In this document: piece after piece, positions 1 through 7,920 of the stretch
How positions within the stretch are numbered: the stretch's first letter is position 1
How the letters are laid out: each line of letters opens with the position of its first letter
From: Thermoplasmatota archaeon
GTDB lineage: Archaea; Thermoplasmatota; Thermoplasmata; UBA10834
Direction: 5' to 3'
Assembly: GCA_018818785.1 (NCBI GenBank)
Contig: JAHIRF010000002.1
Location: 62,001 to 126,000 of the forward strand
DNA length: 64,000 bases
The notes under the pieces: generated by a model
What the model saw: the letters and a program-made list of their open reading frames with translations, nothing else
The model's database searches: none
Told to the model about the DNA's origin: nothing
Position numbers and translations under genes: made by a program

Positions 1-2010
1 GGTGCTGTCAATGGGCTCTGGTGGAGTTTTCTTGCTCTGAATTATTGGCTGAGTGCTCTGAAATGTAATCATCAACATGATCGGAGCGCCTTCGTGCTCG
101 GTTATGGGTCTGACTGTGATGTCAACCAGTTCCGTGCGGTCCTGCAGTTTCACCTTGCGGTCCCTCATGACCACAATCTTCTTCAGAGACACGGAATCCT
201 TGATGGCTTTCCTGAGTTCATGCTGGATCCCTTCACATGCCATATCCGAAACGTTGAGATTCAAATGGCCCGGTGGTGGTCGCAGGTACTTCCCAGTCTC
301 ACCGTAGACGTAGATGATGTTCCCACTCTCGTCCGTCAAAACTGCGGGAGGGGCGAATGATTTGAGCAGAGTCGTCCTAGTGAGTTCAGCAATATTCGAT
401 TCCTTTGGTGGGCTCTCTGTATTGTAGGCCGGAGCCGCTGATTTGAACGCAGTCCAATGGCGGATATGTGCTGGCATGGTCTTGAAGGAAGGTGGTATCG
501 CCTTGGTCTGATAGAGCTTCCACCTTTTATTGATTGGAGTCAGAAGATTGGATAGGTTCCCGATGCCTTCGGAGGGACCGAGGAACAATACGCCCCCAGG
601 CCTGGTTGCATAATGAAGCGCAGATATGAGCCAACTCTGCGTATCGGGTTCGAGGTAGATTAGTAGGTTTCTACAGCTCGTCAAATCGAGTCTTGTGAAA
701 GGCGGGTCCTTGAGGATATCTTGAACTGCGAAAACGACCATGTCTCTGATATCTCTCCGAATCCTGTAACCTTCATCATCTTTAACGAAGAATCGCTGGA
801 GTCTATCTGGTGACACGTCGATGGCTATGTTAGGCAGGTAGAGTCCTTTGCGAGCGGTGGCGATCGATTGTTCGTTTATATCCGTCCCGTATATCTTCAT
901 GTTGAAGTTCCTGTTGTTTTCCTCCATATATTCCTTCAGCACGATCGCGATTGAATAGGCTTCTTCTCCAGTTGCGCATCCCACTACCCAAACTCTGAAT
1001 TCGTAGCCCTCTGGCTTCGCATCGAGCAGGCGTGGTAAAATATCCTTTTTCAGTACGTCAAACGCATTTGGATTGCGGAAGAAGTTGGTAACGTTGATTA
1101 GCAGATCTCCAACAAGAGTCCCAATCTCATCTGGTTTCTTCTTGAGATACTCATGATATTCCCCTATCTTCTTGATGCCACGCATGTCCATCCGACGCTT
1201 TATCCGACGGAGGATCATCTTGCTCTTGTACATCGAGAAATCATGGCCCGTCTGATCTTTCAGATGCGCAATGATGCCATCATATTCTGTCCTGTCAGTC
1301 CTGGATTTGGCAGGTATTGGTCGAGCCTTCGGTTGTCCGAAAACATCCCTTGAATATGCCATGACCTGCTCAGCCATCTGATCAATTGGCACGACGAATG
1401 TGGCAAGTCCACTGCTGATTGCGCTCATGGGCATACTCTCGTATTTTGCAGTGGAAGGATCCTGAACGAAAGACGCTCCTCCAGCGCCGTGAATTGCCTG
1501 CAGACCAAATGTCCCATCGCTGCCGCCTCCTGAGAATATTATGCAGATTGCGTCTTCACCTTGTTCTTGTGCAAGAGAGCGGAAAAAGAGGTCGATCGGC
1601 ATTCGTTGTCCATGGCGTTCATCCGGTGTTCGGATTTGGAGCGTACCTTTGAAGACCGTGATGTGCCTGCCCGGAGGAATCAGGTAGACATGATTCGGCA
1701 TTACCGTTACACCATCATCCGCTTCAAGAACCGGCATTGGGGTGACCCTTTGCAGGATCTCTGGCATGCCGCTTGCGTGACTTGGGTCAAGATGTGTGAC
1801 GAGAACGAAGGCCATCCCAGTGTCTGGAGTAATGTGCTTGAAAAATGTCGTAACTGCCTCAAGTCCCCCAGCTGATGCACCCATGCCGACGATAGGAAAG
1901 CTTGCACCACTCTCATTCTCGTCTGTGGTGATGCTTGCCTTCGCTATTTTCTTCTGAATCTTCTTGCCGCCGTCTTTCTTTCTTGGCGTCATGCTATTGG
2001 TCTGCCCCAT
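1..2010 (-). CDS. CheB-CheR-PAS fusion chemotaxis-type protein (partial, C-terminus outside window)
   Basis: The minus-strand frame is open from ATG at 2010 to the window edge, 670 codons, so the C-terminus is missing. Residues about 38-225 are a CheB methylesterase domain: GASAGG carries the nucleophile Ser, VTHLDPSH the His, and GGGSDG the Asp. No receiver domain precedes it. Residues about 240-500 are a CheR methyltransferase: NVTNFFRNP, the SAM-binding stretch VVGCATGEEAYSIAI, and SCRNLLIYLEP. After about residue 550 a PAS-like region begins (PAVLTDESGNIIYVYG). Proteins of this CheB-CheR-PAS type often continue into more PAS domains or a histidine kinase, which cannot be seen here. A second Met, in frame six codons later, is an alternative start. 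The gene stands alone, 5 kb from the chemotaxis operon, so it is probably an independent signalling protein rather than the adaptation enzyme pair of that operon. Confidence 0.9.
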   Translation of the reverse strand, partial: MGQTNSMTPRKKDGGKKIQKKIAKASITTDENESGASFPIVGMGASAGGLEAVTTFFKHITPDTGMAFVLVTHLDPSHASGMPEILQRVTPMPVLEADDGVTVMPNHVYLIPPGRHITVFKGTLQIRTPDERHGQRMPIDLFFRSLAQEQGEDAICIIFSGGGSDGTFGLQAIHGAGGASFVQDPSTAKYESMPMSAISSGLATFVVPIDQMAEQVMAYSRDVFGQPKARPIPAKSRTDRTEYDGIIAHLKDQTGHDFSMYKSKMILRRIKRRMDMRGIKKIGEYHEYLKKKPDEIGTLVGDLLINVTNFFRNPNAFDVLKKDILPRLLDAKPEGYEFRVWVVGCATGEEAYSIAIVLKEYMEENNRNFNMKIYGTDINEQSIATARKGLYLPNIAIDVSPDRLQRFFVKDDEGYRIRRDIRDMVVFAVQDILKDPPFTRLDLTSCRNLLIYLEPDTQSWLISALHYATRPGGVLFLGPSEGIGNLSNLLTPINKRWKLYQTKAIPPSFKTMPAHIRHWTAFKSAAPAYNTESPPKESNIAELTRTTLLKSFAPPAVLTDESGNIIYVYGETGKYLRPPPGHLNLNVSDMACEGIQHELRKAIKDSVSLKKIVVMRDRKVKLQDRTELVDITVRPITEHEGAPIMLMITFQSTQPIIQSKKTPPEPIDST

Positions 2011-2134
2011 TGCTCTATTAAGTTGAAGACCATCAGTATAGACTGCTTTTTTCATTCAGTGTAAACTGACCAGGCACTGCTGATGCTCCTCTGATACGAA
2101 CCACCCCGTATCGTACAATGGATAGAAATGTTCA

Positions 2135-2146
2135 CTATAATATATT
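2135..2146 (-). promoter_or_regulatory. TATA-box candidate for the CheB-CheR fusion gene
   Basis: The sequence reads ATATATTATAG-like on the minus strand, within the 223-nt gap downstream of the GNAT gene. A start of transcription about 25 nt downstream (near 2115) would give a leader of about 100 nt to the ATG at 2010. No other feature was recognised in this gap. Confidence 0.4.
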
Positions 2147-2233
2147 GACGGATTCCGGGTTGGATGTTCGAGCAACCAGGAGCTAGCATTCTTTGCATTG
2201 ATAGCGCGCGGCAGAGTCTTCAAGAAATGCGCA

Positions 2234-3187
2234 CTATGCTTCGAAGACCAGGTCGTATACCTGGCACTCGTTCTCGACCTTGAAACCTAGGGCTACGTAC
2301 AATCCCAGAGCTTTATCGTTCTCAGCATCGACCCCGATGAAGATAGTATCGTGTCCTGTGCTCTTGAGCCATTTCATTCCATTAACAAGCATAGCGGTTC
2401 CAAGTCCTTGTCCTCTCATATCCTTAGTCACGCCAAGCAGGTCTATCCATCCGGATTGAATTCCGTGATCCGCATTGAATCTCAGTGGAACCTCCGCGAC
2501 ACATAGTGCAACCGTCTCCGAGGACTTCCTGGCCATTGATACCATCCATGGGTCATCGCAGGCATCTCTCCACTTTGTCCATCTCCACGGTGGCTCGGGA
2601 GCGAAACTGAAGTGTTCTGAGAACGTATCGTTTAGGATCTCTGTAAAGACTGCTATCTCGTCATCTGACATCTCTTTTAGCATTCTGTGTGTCACTTCTA
2701 TTCCTGGGGGAAATTTCTTTTGCGGAATATCTCCTTTGTCTCGTCGCGCCAGCCGATAGAAGTGCCGGACGCTCTTGAATCCGGACCGAAGGTACAGATC
2801 CTTCTTCCACCCCTCGGTCTCTTCTATCTTTGCCATCGCTCGACTCACGCCTCGCGATTTGATGTAATCGAGCGCTAGCCTCATCAGCTCCTCTTCTGCC
2901 CCGCATCCTCGTGCCTCAGGGATGACATCAATTTCGACCCATCCATCGTCAAGGCCCGCTTGAATTCTCCCCTCTTCGATAACTCCGATTCCGTATGCTA
3001 TGGATTTCGTTCCGTCGAAAACCAGCCAAGCACCTTCCGGACTGTAGTCCGGGTCATCAAAGGTCTCAGAATTGCGTTCGGCGGGTGTTAGGTCGTGATG
3101 ATACGCAGTCTCCCGCCTCGACATGTTAGTGATCGAAGTGATCAGGTCGATATCCTGTTTTGCGGGATGTCGGTACATAAGGGTCAT
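2234..3187 (-). CDS. Tandem-GNAT N-acetyltransferase
   Basis: The protein has two GNAT folds in one chain of about 317 residues. The N-terminal half (WVEIDVIPEARGCGAEEELM, followed by LYLRSGFKSVRHF) has a degenerate acetyl-CoA loop. The C-terminal half has a canonical motif A, VTKDMRGQGLGTAML, and motif B, NDKALGLYVALGFKVE, so it is probably the active half. This two-lobed layout resembles MshD-type and other tandem acetyltransferases. The substrate is unknown. The start is uncertain: in-frame ATGs lie at 3241, 3187, 3178 and 3124, none with a clear ribosome-binding site. I chose 3187 because the first beta strand (YRHPAKQDIDL) begins just after it. A TATA-like stretch at 3336-3345 could serve this gene. 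Confidence 0.75.
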   Translation of the reverse strand: MTLMYRHPAKQDIDLITSITNMSRRETAYHHDLTPAERNSETFDDPDYSPEGAWLVFDGTKSIAYGIGVIEEGRIQAGLDDGWVEIDVIPEARGCGAEEELMRLALDYIKSRGVSRAMAKIEETEGWKKDLYLRSGFKSVRHFYRLARRDKGDIPQKKFPPGIEVTHRMLKEMSDDEIAVFTEILNDTFSEHFSFAPEPPWRWTKWRDACDDPWMVSMARKSSETVALCVAEVPLRFNADHGIQSGWIDLLGVTKDMRGQGLGTAMLVNGMKWLKSTGHDTIFIGVDAENDKALGLYVALGFKVENECQVYDLVFEA

Positions 3188-3360
3188 TGATTCGAGTAGT
3201 CTTGAATATGTGATAAATATTGTGGCCCTCGCTGCCCTCATGCAGATAGATAGTCTGCACGAGGAGATGCCATACTCATTGCTATGGGATTACTCATATT
3301 GCATTCTCAAGAAGAAGGCTAGGAAGAGAGATTGTGTTATATATTCTCTTAATAGGTTTA

Positions 3361-3422
3361 AGTGCCAGGTGAAGGATATAAGCCCCTTGGAACCTCGCAT
3401 ATCTGAGCGTGATTCATGCGCC
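3361..3422 (-). repeat. Displaced copy of the rnpB 3' end plus flank (copy A)
   Basis: Positions 3361-3388 match 7061-7088, the last bases of rnpB, at 27 of 28 positions in the same orientation. The identity stops two bases past the end of rnpB helix P1. The following part, 3389-3422, is repeated imperfectly at about 3545-3578. This arrangement is what site-specific integration at the 3' end of an RNA gene leaves behind. Confidence 0.6.
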
Positions 3423-3518
3423 ATCCGGGCAGAGTATGAATGAGCTTGCGCCTATTCGTCCGTTCTCGTCAATCTGCCTATGGAGGCGGTATTTCCTCCC
3501 TTATGGGCTTTTGCGCAC

Positions 3519-3578
3519 GGCGAAGTGAAGAACCTGAACCGCCTTGAAACCTCCATTTCTGAGCGCGATTCATGCTAG
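3519..3578 (-). repeat. Diverged second copy of the rnpB-3'-like repeat (copy B)
   Basis: On the minus strand copies A and B share GCATGAATC, CGCTCAGA, GAGGTT and CTTCAC in the same order and spacing. Copy B also keeps the AAGG...CTTCAC skeleton of the rnpB 3' end, with more substitutions. It lies about 155 nt from copy A. Confidence 0.5.
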
Positions 3579-3763
3579 AATCGCGCAAACTCCATCGTCT
3601 TTCGCTCACCACTTTGGGGTCCAAGGCGTTGTTTCGGATAAAGCCGGATCAGACCTTACAGGTAAGCCGAAAAGGGTATATGCCGCCTTTCAGATTGCCA
3701 GTCTCGTGGGAACGTCGGAGGCGATGTAGACTGCCAGTAACCGTACAATGGTCTCATATTGGG

Positions 3764-3874
3764 GTGGGTTCAATAATCGCATTTTTGGTAGGCTGGTGGA
3801 TATTTGGCTTTCTTGGTGCGATACTATTGGCAATCATCGTCTTGGTCCTAATGGGAGTCATAAGGATTAGGTAG
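3764..3874 (+). CDS. Very small single-span hydrophobic protein (tentative)
   Basis: The frame beginning at GTG 3764 encodes 36 residues that are almost entirely one or two hydrophobic helices (FLVGWWIFGFLGAILLA, then VLVLMGVIRIR). It ends 29 nt before a gene with a strong ribosome-binding site. The frame is open further upstream, so a longer form from an ATG at 3680 is possible. No family was recognised. It is listed because of its strong membrane character and its place beside other small membrane genes. Confidence 0.3.
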   Translation: MGSIIAFLVGWWIFGFLGAILLAIIVLVLMGVIRIR

Positions 3875-3903
3875 AATCGCTGAGAAATCGGAGGTGGCAG
3901 GAA

Positions 3904-4029
3904 ATGGCAGAGAAGAACGGTGGCGGGATAATAGCAGCAGCAAAGAGTCGCGCGGCGAAATCCGCCGGTGGACGTGGCCCTGCAACGGGACGCAAGACCG
4001 GCAAGAGAATCACGGGACCTGAGAGGTGA
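3904..4029 (+). CDS. Small basic Ala/Gly/Lys/Arg-rich protein
   Basis: The 41-residue frame starts with ATG at 3904 and has a near-perfect Shine-Dalgarno, GGAGGTG, 7-8 nt upstream, which is the main reason for calling it. The product starts MAEKNGGGIIAAAKSR and continues with Gly-, Lys- and Arg-rich sequence, so it is predicted basic and unstructured. It could bind nucleic acid or a membrane surface, but no family was recognised. The stop codon is inside the ribosome-binding region of the next gene (4037), so the two are probably translated from one message. Confidence 0.55.
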   Translation: MAEKNGGGIIAAAKSRAAKSAGGRGPATGRKTGKRITGPER

Positions 4030-4036
4030 TGGAGAC

Positions 4037-4372
4037 ATGGACGAGATTCTTGTGGAGACTTTGATCTTCTTACTCGTCGGGCTGATTGTCTCGACCATCA
4101 TCATCTATGTGATCACGAAGTTGTCTAGAGAGGAAGAAGGGCTAGGAACGGCCATATTGGCCGCCTTGGTCGGGGCCGTCATTTACGCCCTAGCGTACTA
4201 CTTCCTGGGCGAAGGACTCCTAGCTGCTTTGGCGGCCGGGTTCGTTTGGTGGCTGGCCCTTGGAACCCTCTACAGCATGGGCTGGTGGAAGGCACTCGGA
4301 GTGGCAATCGTCGTGTGGATTGTCGCCTTCCTTGTGGGCTTCATATTGCCTACTGTCGTAGGTCCTCTGTGA
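4037..4372 (+). CDS. Small integral membrane protein, about 3-4 spans
   Basis: The 111-residue protein is mostly hydrophobic: an N-terminal helix (FLLVGLIVSTIIIYVI), a short charged loop (TKLSREEEG), then three hydrophobic stretches rich in Ala, Gly and Trp ending FLVGFILPTVVGPL. The start is ATG 4037, preceded by GAGGTGATGGAGAC overlapping the end of the previous gene. No family was recognised. It lies in the gene-poor segment next to rnpB and is the best-supported of the small membrane genes there. Confidence 0.6.
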   Translation: MDEILVETLIFLLVGLIVSTIIIYVITKLSREEEGLGTAILAALVGAVIYALAYYFLGEGLLAALAAGFVWWLALGTLYSMGWWKALGVAIVVWIVAFLVGFILPTVVGPL

Positions 4373-4474
4373 GGATGTATTGAACTTCGACGAAAACCTT
4401 CTCCTATTACTGCCCCCTATGACCTTTTTTCTGGGAGAAGCTAAGAACCTGGACCCATCTGTAGAATCTGTCGG

Positions 4475-4690
4475 ATGGTTTGGTCTTTGAATTCAGGGGA
4501 AGTCTGCGGAATTGCCCTTGTCATAGGAATTGCAGCGCTTTTGATACTTCTCATATTGCTGATCAAACCCCGTCGCAAGATTCGCAATGAAGAGAAGTTG
4601 ATGAGAGTCTCTGAATGGGTTTACTACGCGATTGCGTTGACCATTTTCTTAGTAATCATATTGGCCTGGGTGTTGACTTGGCTGCAATGA
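4475..4690 (+). CDS. Two-span small membrane protein
   Basis: The 71-residue frame from ATG 4475 has a first hydrophobic helix (GIALVIGIAALLILLILLI), a basic cytoplasmic-type loop (KPRRKIRNEEKL) and a second helix (YYAIALTIFLVIILAWVL). The positive loop between two helices predicts both termini outside. No strong ribosome-binding site was seen. No family was recognised. Support comes from the coherent membrane topology and from the neighbouring small membrane genes. Confidence 0.45.
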   Translation: MVWSLNSGEVCGIALVIGIAALLILLILLIKPRRKIRNEEKLMRVSEWVYYAIALTIFLVIILAWVLTWLQ

Positions 4691-4725
4691 TTCGTCGTGA
4701 GGCATGCCGCCCCTGTGGCCTTTTC

Positions 4726-5133
4726 TCAAAGCTTCTTCCCATACAAAGCGGCAATAATCACAATGACACCAAGGAATCCAGGCCCGAGTGCAATCAGGAA
4801 GGATTCTTCTTCGCTCGTGGCAACATAGATCGCCAATGCGACGCTGATGATTACCAGGATAGCTCCAACTCCGATGATCATGGTCTTGAGCCGACGCTTT
4901 GGTCTTCCCCGGAGCTCTGGAGTTGGCACAGTAGACACTCTCTCACGGTCAACGACTTCTTCCTCAGTCACATCCTTCCCCGCCTGCACCTGAATCACCT
5001 TTCTCGGTTTAAGGGCTTCCTCCGCCCCTATGGATGTTATGATGAAATCGTCCCTTAGCATTCGCAGGATACGAATAGTCGAAAGACCATATGATACTCC
5101 GGTCACGGATCCAACCCCGGGAAAAGAGTGCAC
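4726..5133 (-). CDS. Hypothetical protein with soluble N-terminal part and two C-terminal membrane spans
   Basis: The 135-residue frame begins at GTG 5133. An internal ATG (5061) is an alternative start. The first about 85 residues are polar and end in a basic patch (GRPKRRLKT). Then come two hydrophobic helices (MIIGVGAILVIISVALAIYV and IALGPGFLGVIVIIAALYG) and the short tail KKL. The layout suggests an anchored cytoplasmic domain. No family was recognised. It is convergent with the two-span gene at 4475-4690. Confidence 0.5.
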   Translation of the reverse strand: MHSFPGVGSVTGVSYGLSTIRILRMLRDDFIITSIGAEEALKPRKVIQVQAGKDVTEEEVVDRERVSTVPTPELRGRPKRRLKTMIIGVGAILVIISVALAIYVATSEEESFLIALGPGFLGVIVIIAALYGKKL

Positions 5134-5516
5134 TTCGAGTGCGACCTATGGATTGGGGCATGTCCCTGACAAAGGGACGAATTGACCATAGTGCGGGAAA
5201 ACCGCGAATAGAGGCGTGTCCGACAGTCCCCACGGGTCCGCGACGATCAAGGGATTTGGGAAGAAGATAGTCGATAACGAACAGGGATTGCGGGACATTT
5301 CAACATAGAGGCCTTTTCTAGTCCAGTCCCTATGAAACCCTGCGATTCCGAACCTTCTGAAACTTATCTGTGCAGACGACTCCATCCTATATTCATTAGT
5401 GCTATTCGGTGTGTTTCGCAGTGATAGAATGTCATGCGCCCGATGCTACGCTACTCAACTAACCAAGAGATAAATAGAACTGACAAGGGGTTTGAGTTCT
5501 GAAGCGCGGATCCCCG
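5134..5516. other. 383-nt intergenic stretch with no recognised gene
   Basis: Only a 79-codon minus-strand frame without a family, a membrane span or a ribosome-binding site is present, and I do not call it. A small perfect hairpin lies at 5162-5178 (GTCCCT, 5-nt loop, AGGGAC). No RNA gene was recognised. Confidence 0.5.
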
Positions 5517-6569
5517 TCATAAGTGTGGGTTGTCCCCGCAATGGCCTTGACCTTCACCGCCGCTGTCGCCGCCGTTGCCTCCGCCTGGACCTGTATCCAT
5601 CAACTGGCCAAGCAAAACCCATGCGTTGTTCACACCGGCGACCACAGAGACCCCGCCGAGGCCAATGCCGAGGTCGGCATACAATGCCACATCCACCTCC
5701 TCACCGGTCTCGTCCTTTATGGTTATATTCCAATCTCCACCGGGGTTCGTCTCACTTGCCCACTCTTCGTTTGACACCAGGCTGACATAAGGATGTACGT
5801 CGTCGAACAGGACGCCATCACCTATGTACAGGTGACCGACAGCGAAGTCAACCGTGTACCAAGGATTATTGCCGCCAATCTCTCCGACATACTTCCCTTC
5901 CTCATTAGGGTCCTGTACAACTTTTCCGAGTTGCACGTCAACACGGTAATTGCCTTCCGGTGCTCCCTCCGTGTTCCACAGCATTCCGTATATCAGATTC
6001 CCGTGCTTGTTCACTTCGCGGCCCAGTTCGCTGAAAATGACTCTATCGTATGTTTCGTTCCAGCCTGCTTCGAAACTTCGGCTGTATGGCTCATCTCTGG
6101 AAGGTGTCTCTGGCGACAATACCTCGGTGATGGTTACACGTATGTACGACACCGACACCATCCTCGTATCATTTAATCCAGCGGAGTCATTCAAGAGGAA
6201 GCTCTGCTGGCTCCAATACCCCTCCTCCCAGTACTCAGGGTATGTTTCTGGAGAGTACAAATGTTCGTACTCATCCGTCAGGTTTATCTGCCCTTCATCA
6301 ATGAGCCTTGGGTCACCTCCGAAACCGGTCATGTTTATGATCATCATCTCGATCCTGACCAGACCGCCGGTTCTCCATTGCGGCGCGAACACCATATTGT
6401 CCGCGAAGTACACTGCGCACGATATCGATCCACTACCTGGTGGTGGCATCGTGATTATCATGGGATCCCCTTCTTCATGACCAGAGCTTTTCGCACCGAC
6501 CATGAATGCCGAAGGCAGGACCAACATGAAAGCCGCAATTGCCACAGCCGTAGCTCTCGTGTATCTCAT
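5517..6569 (-). CDS. Secreted protein of unknown function
   Basis: The protein has about 350 residues. From ATG 6569 it has a typical Sec signal peptide: MRYTRATAVAIAAFMLVLPS followed by AFMVGAKSS, with cleavage likely near Ala-Lys. An earlier in-frame start at 6602 would only add 11 residues before the signal. The mature part is acidic, rich in Asn, Gly, Asp and Tyr, with several N-glycosylation-type sequons (NMT, NLT, NDS, NDT, NET, NIT). It has a Gly-rich C-terminus (GPGGGNGGDSGGEGQG). No catalytic motif or anchor was recognised. It is probably an extracellular or envelope protein. It lies in the segment bounded by the rnpB 3'-end repeats and is preceded by two inverted repeats (6601-6616, 6642-6661). 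Confidence 0.7.
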   Translation of the reverse strand: MRYTRATAVAIAAFMLVLPSAFMVGAKSSGHEEGDPMIITMPPPGSGSISCAVYFADNMVFAPQWRTGGLVRIEMMIINMTGFGGDPRLIDEGQINLTDEYEHLYSPETYPEYWEEGYWSQQSFLLNDSAGLNDTRMVSVSYIRVTITEVLSPETPSRDEPYSRSFEAGWNETYDRVIFSELGREVNKHGNLIYGMLWNTEGAPEGNYRVDVQLGKVVQDPNEEGKYVGEIGGNNPWYTVDFAVGHLYIGDGVLFDDVHPYVSLVSNEEWASETNPGGDWNITIKDETGEEVDVALYADLGIGLGGVSVVAGVNNAWVLLGQLMDTGPGGGNGGDSGGEGQGHCGDNPHL

Positions 6570-6600
6570 TTCCTTACCACTCCCCCATTTCCTCTCGGGC

Positions 6601-6661
6601 ACCAGAGCGTTCTGGTACCCAAATCTTATTACGCCGCTATAGTACTAAATACCTCTAGTAC
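6601..6661 (-). promoter_or_regulatory. Promoter region with two perfect 6-bp inverted repeats
   Basis: ACCAGA/TCTGGT (6601-6606 and 6611-6616, 4-nt spacer) and GTACTA/TAGTAC (6642-6647 and 6656-6661, 8-nt spacer). The second repeat flanks a TATA-like AGGTATTTAG on the minus strand, about 25 nt before a plausible transcription start for the secreted-protein gene. An operator for a dimeric regulator is possible. This is inferred from symmetry and position only. Confidence 0.35.
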
Positions 6662-7062
6662 AATCCTCGAAATATCACCGCAGTCAGTACATTCGGAAAA
6701 GTGCACACGCGTTGAAGGTCGGATGACACGACGGAGGCGCGAGATTTCCTCCGGACCTGCACCCTCCCGACAGGTCGTACTGTCGGCGCACAGGCTGATA
6801 GGGGGTGGCCTTTGCGACTCGCTCTTTTGTTCATCGGTAGTACCTCATGAGTCATAATTGTCGTAATAGATAGTCAACGCTGCCATACTGCAGGGGTTCT
6901 AGAAACGCACAGAGATGCGGCAGCTCAGAGGAGCTAGAACAGACTGTCCGTGTTATCTCGCGCCTACGGCCCTCTAATCGCGCCGTCGAGGGACTTGGTA
7001 AGAAAAGAATGCGAACATAAGGTTTTGGACGGAGGGAAAACCTTACGTTCTGTACCTCATAG
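6662..7062. other. 400-nt stretch downstream of rnpB, no gene recognised
   Basis: Open frames here are short or overlap the rnpB gene. I see no family match, membrane span or RNA structure. Confidence 0.4.
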
Positions 7063-7386
7063 TGCCAGGTGAAGGACATAAGCCCCTTTCTGTTCACCTC
7101 TTTCGAGGCTGATGGCATTCGACTAATGCACTCTACCCGCCGACGATGAGAATCGTTTCGGCCGTTTGAGCTTGCTCCGGTGGGGTGTCGCCGTTTCAAC
7201 AAATCCTCGGGAGACTTCATCCTCAATGGAATCATCACATTATCCCGAGGCTGTGCCGTTTCTGTGCCCTTGCCAGGACTCTCGCCCTGCTGCTCTGGCA
7301 GCCCACCTTCTCTTGGAGAGGGGACTTTCCTCAGCCGACTCGTTCTGAGAACGAGTCTACCGTCAGCCATCCGCCTTCTCCTGGCA
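7063..7386 (-). ncRNA. rnpB: RNase P RNA
   Basis: The minus strand carries the hallmark RNase P sequences in the right order. Near the 5' end is GAGGAAAGTCC (7322-7332); next ACAGAAACGG (7256-7265); then an ACCGGAGCAAGCTCAAACGG block; and near the 3' end ACAGAAAGGGGCTTATGTCC (7074-7093). The ends are set by helix P1: TGCCAGGAGAAGG at the 5' end pairs with CCTTCACCTGGCA at the 3' end with one A-A mismatch. A perfect stem at 7337-7357 fits helix P3. A TATA-like box (7406-7416) lies 25 nt before the predicted 5' end. The RNA cleaves 5' leaders from tRNA precursors together with archaeal RNase P proteins. Length about 324 nt, normal for archaea. The 3' end is duplicated at 3361-3388. Confidence 0.93.
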
Positions 7387-7405
7387 AGTGTTATCAAGAC
7401 CATCC

Positions 7406-7416
7406 CTATACAAAAG
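7406..7416 (-). promoter_or_regulatory. TATA box of rnpB
   Basis: CTTTTGTATAG reads on the minus strand, centred about 25 nt upstream of the P1-defined 5' end of rnpB. It falls between cheD and rnpB, so rnpB has its own promoter. Confidence 0.55.
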
Positions 7417-7443
7417 CCTTTCCAGTGGGAGTCAGTATGATGT

Positions 7444-7920
7444 TCAGATGCTCCTGGCATCTGTAAAAGCTGTTTTGATGGTGACCTGTCCATCGACTAG
7501 ATCGAAAGTCGCAGACCGGCCCCTATTGCCGTGGAGATCCTCTGCGATAATCTTGATTCCGAGTTCCTTGAGGCCCTTCTTGACCTCACGGCAGTTATCT
7601 CCTCCGATATCGCTGATATGAACGTTAAGATTGGGAAACATCTGAGCGCCGCCGACAAGCTTGGCCCTTATTCGTTCCTTCCGCGCGCCCTTTGCGATCA
7701 TGTCTCTGAAAAGCTTCTTGACGCCCGTATCAGCATACTTGCCCTCGTTCTCAACCTTCAAAGGCGCTCGGGGAAGTAGGATGTGTACGACTCCGCCGAG
7801 TCTCATCTGATGATCATACAAGAACACGGCGACGCAGGATCCGAGTCCCATGCAGCATATCTGCTCCGGTGCCCTCGCAACGGCAATTTGCGATATGCCC
7901 ACGAGGATCGGCTCTTTCAT
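7444..7920 (-). CDS. cheD: CheD, chemoreceptor glutamine deamidase
   Basis: The 158-residue protein deamidates specific glutamines of methyl-accepting chemotaxis proteins and works with CheC. Family hallmarks are visible: the catalytic Cys in GLGSCVAVFL, the His in GGVVHILLP, and the conserved AKLVGGAQMFP and IGGDN stretches. Length is normal. It is the last gene of the minus-strand chemotaxis operon and its start overlaps the end of cheC by 4 nt, which fits translational coupling and the known CheC-CheD partnership. rnpB follows 57 nt downstream under its own promoter. Confidence 0.93.
   Translation of the reverse strand: MKEPILVGISQIAVARAPEQICCMGLGSCVAVFLYDHQMRLGGVVHILLPRAPLKVENEGKYADTGVKKLFRDMIAKGARKERIRAKLVGGAQMFPNLNVHISDIGGDNCREVKKGLKELGIKIIAEDLHGNRGRSATFDLVDGQVTIKTAFTDARSI

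Noticed and set aside
3123-3443. 106-codon plus-strand frame
   Set aside because: It is antisense to the GNAT gene and crosses the repeat copy A. No protein features.
5162-5178. Small hairpin as a terminator
   Set aside because: It is not placed at a gene end and has no T-run on either strand.
5146-5385. 79-codon minus-strand frame
   Set aside because: It has no ribosome-binding site, family, membrane span or neighbour support.
7337-7357. Perfect 21-bp palindrome, possible operator or terminator
   Set aside because: It is explained by a stem of the RNase P RNA (P3 position).
6852-7493. 213-codon minus-strand open frame
   Set aside because: It overlaps the whole of rnpB and the end of cheD. 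Its codons follow the structured RNA, so it is a chance frame.
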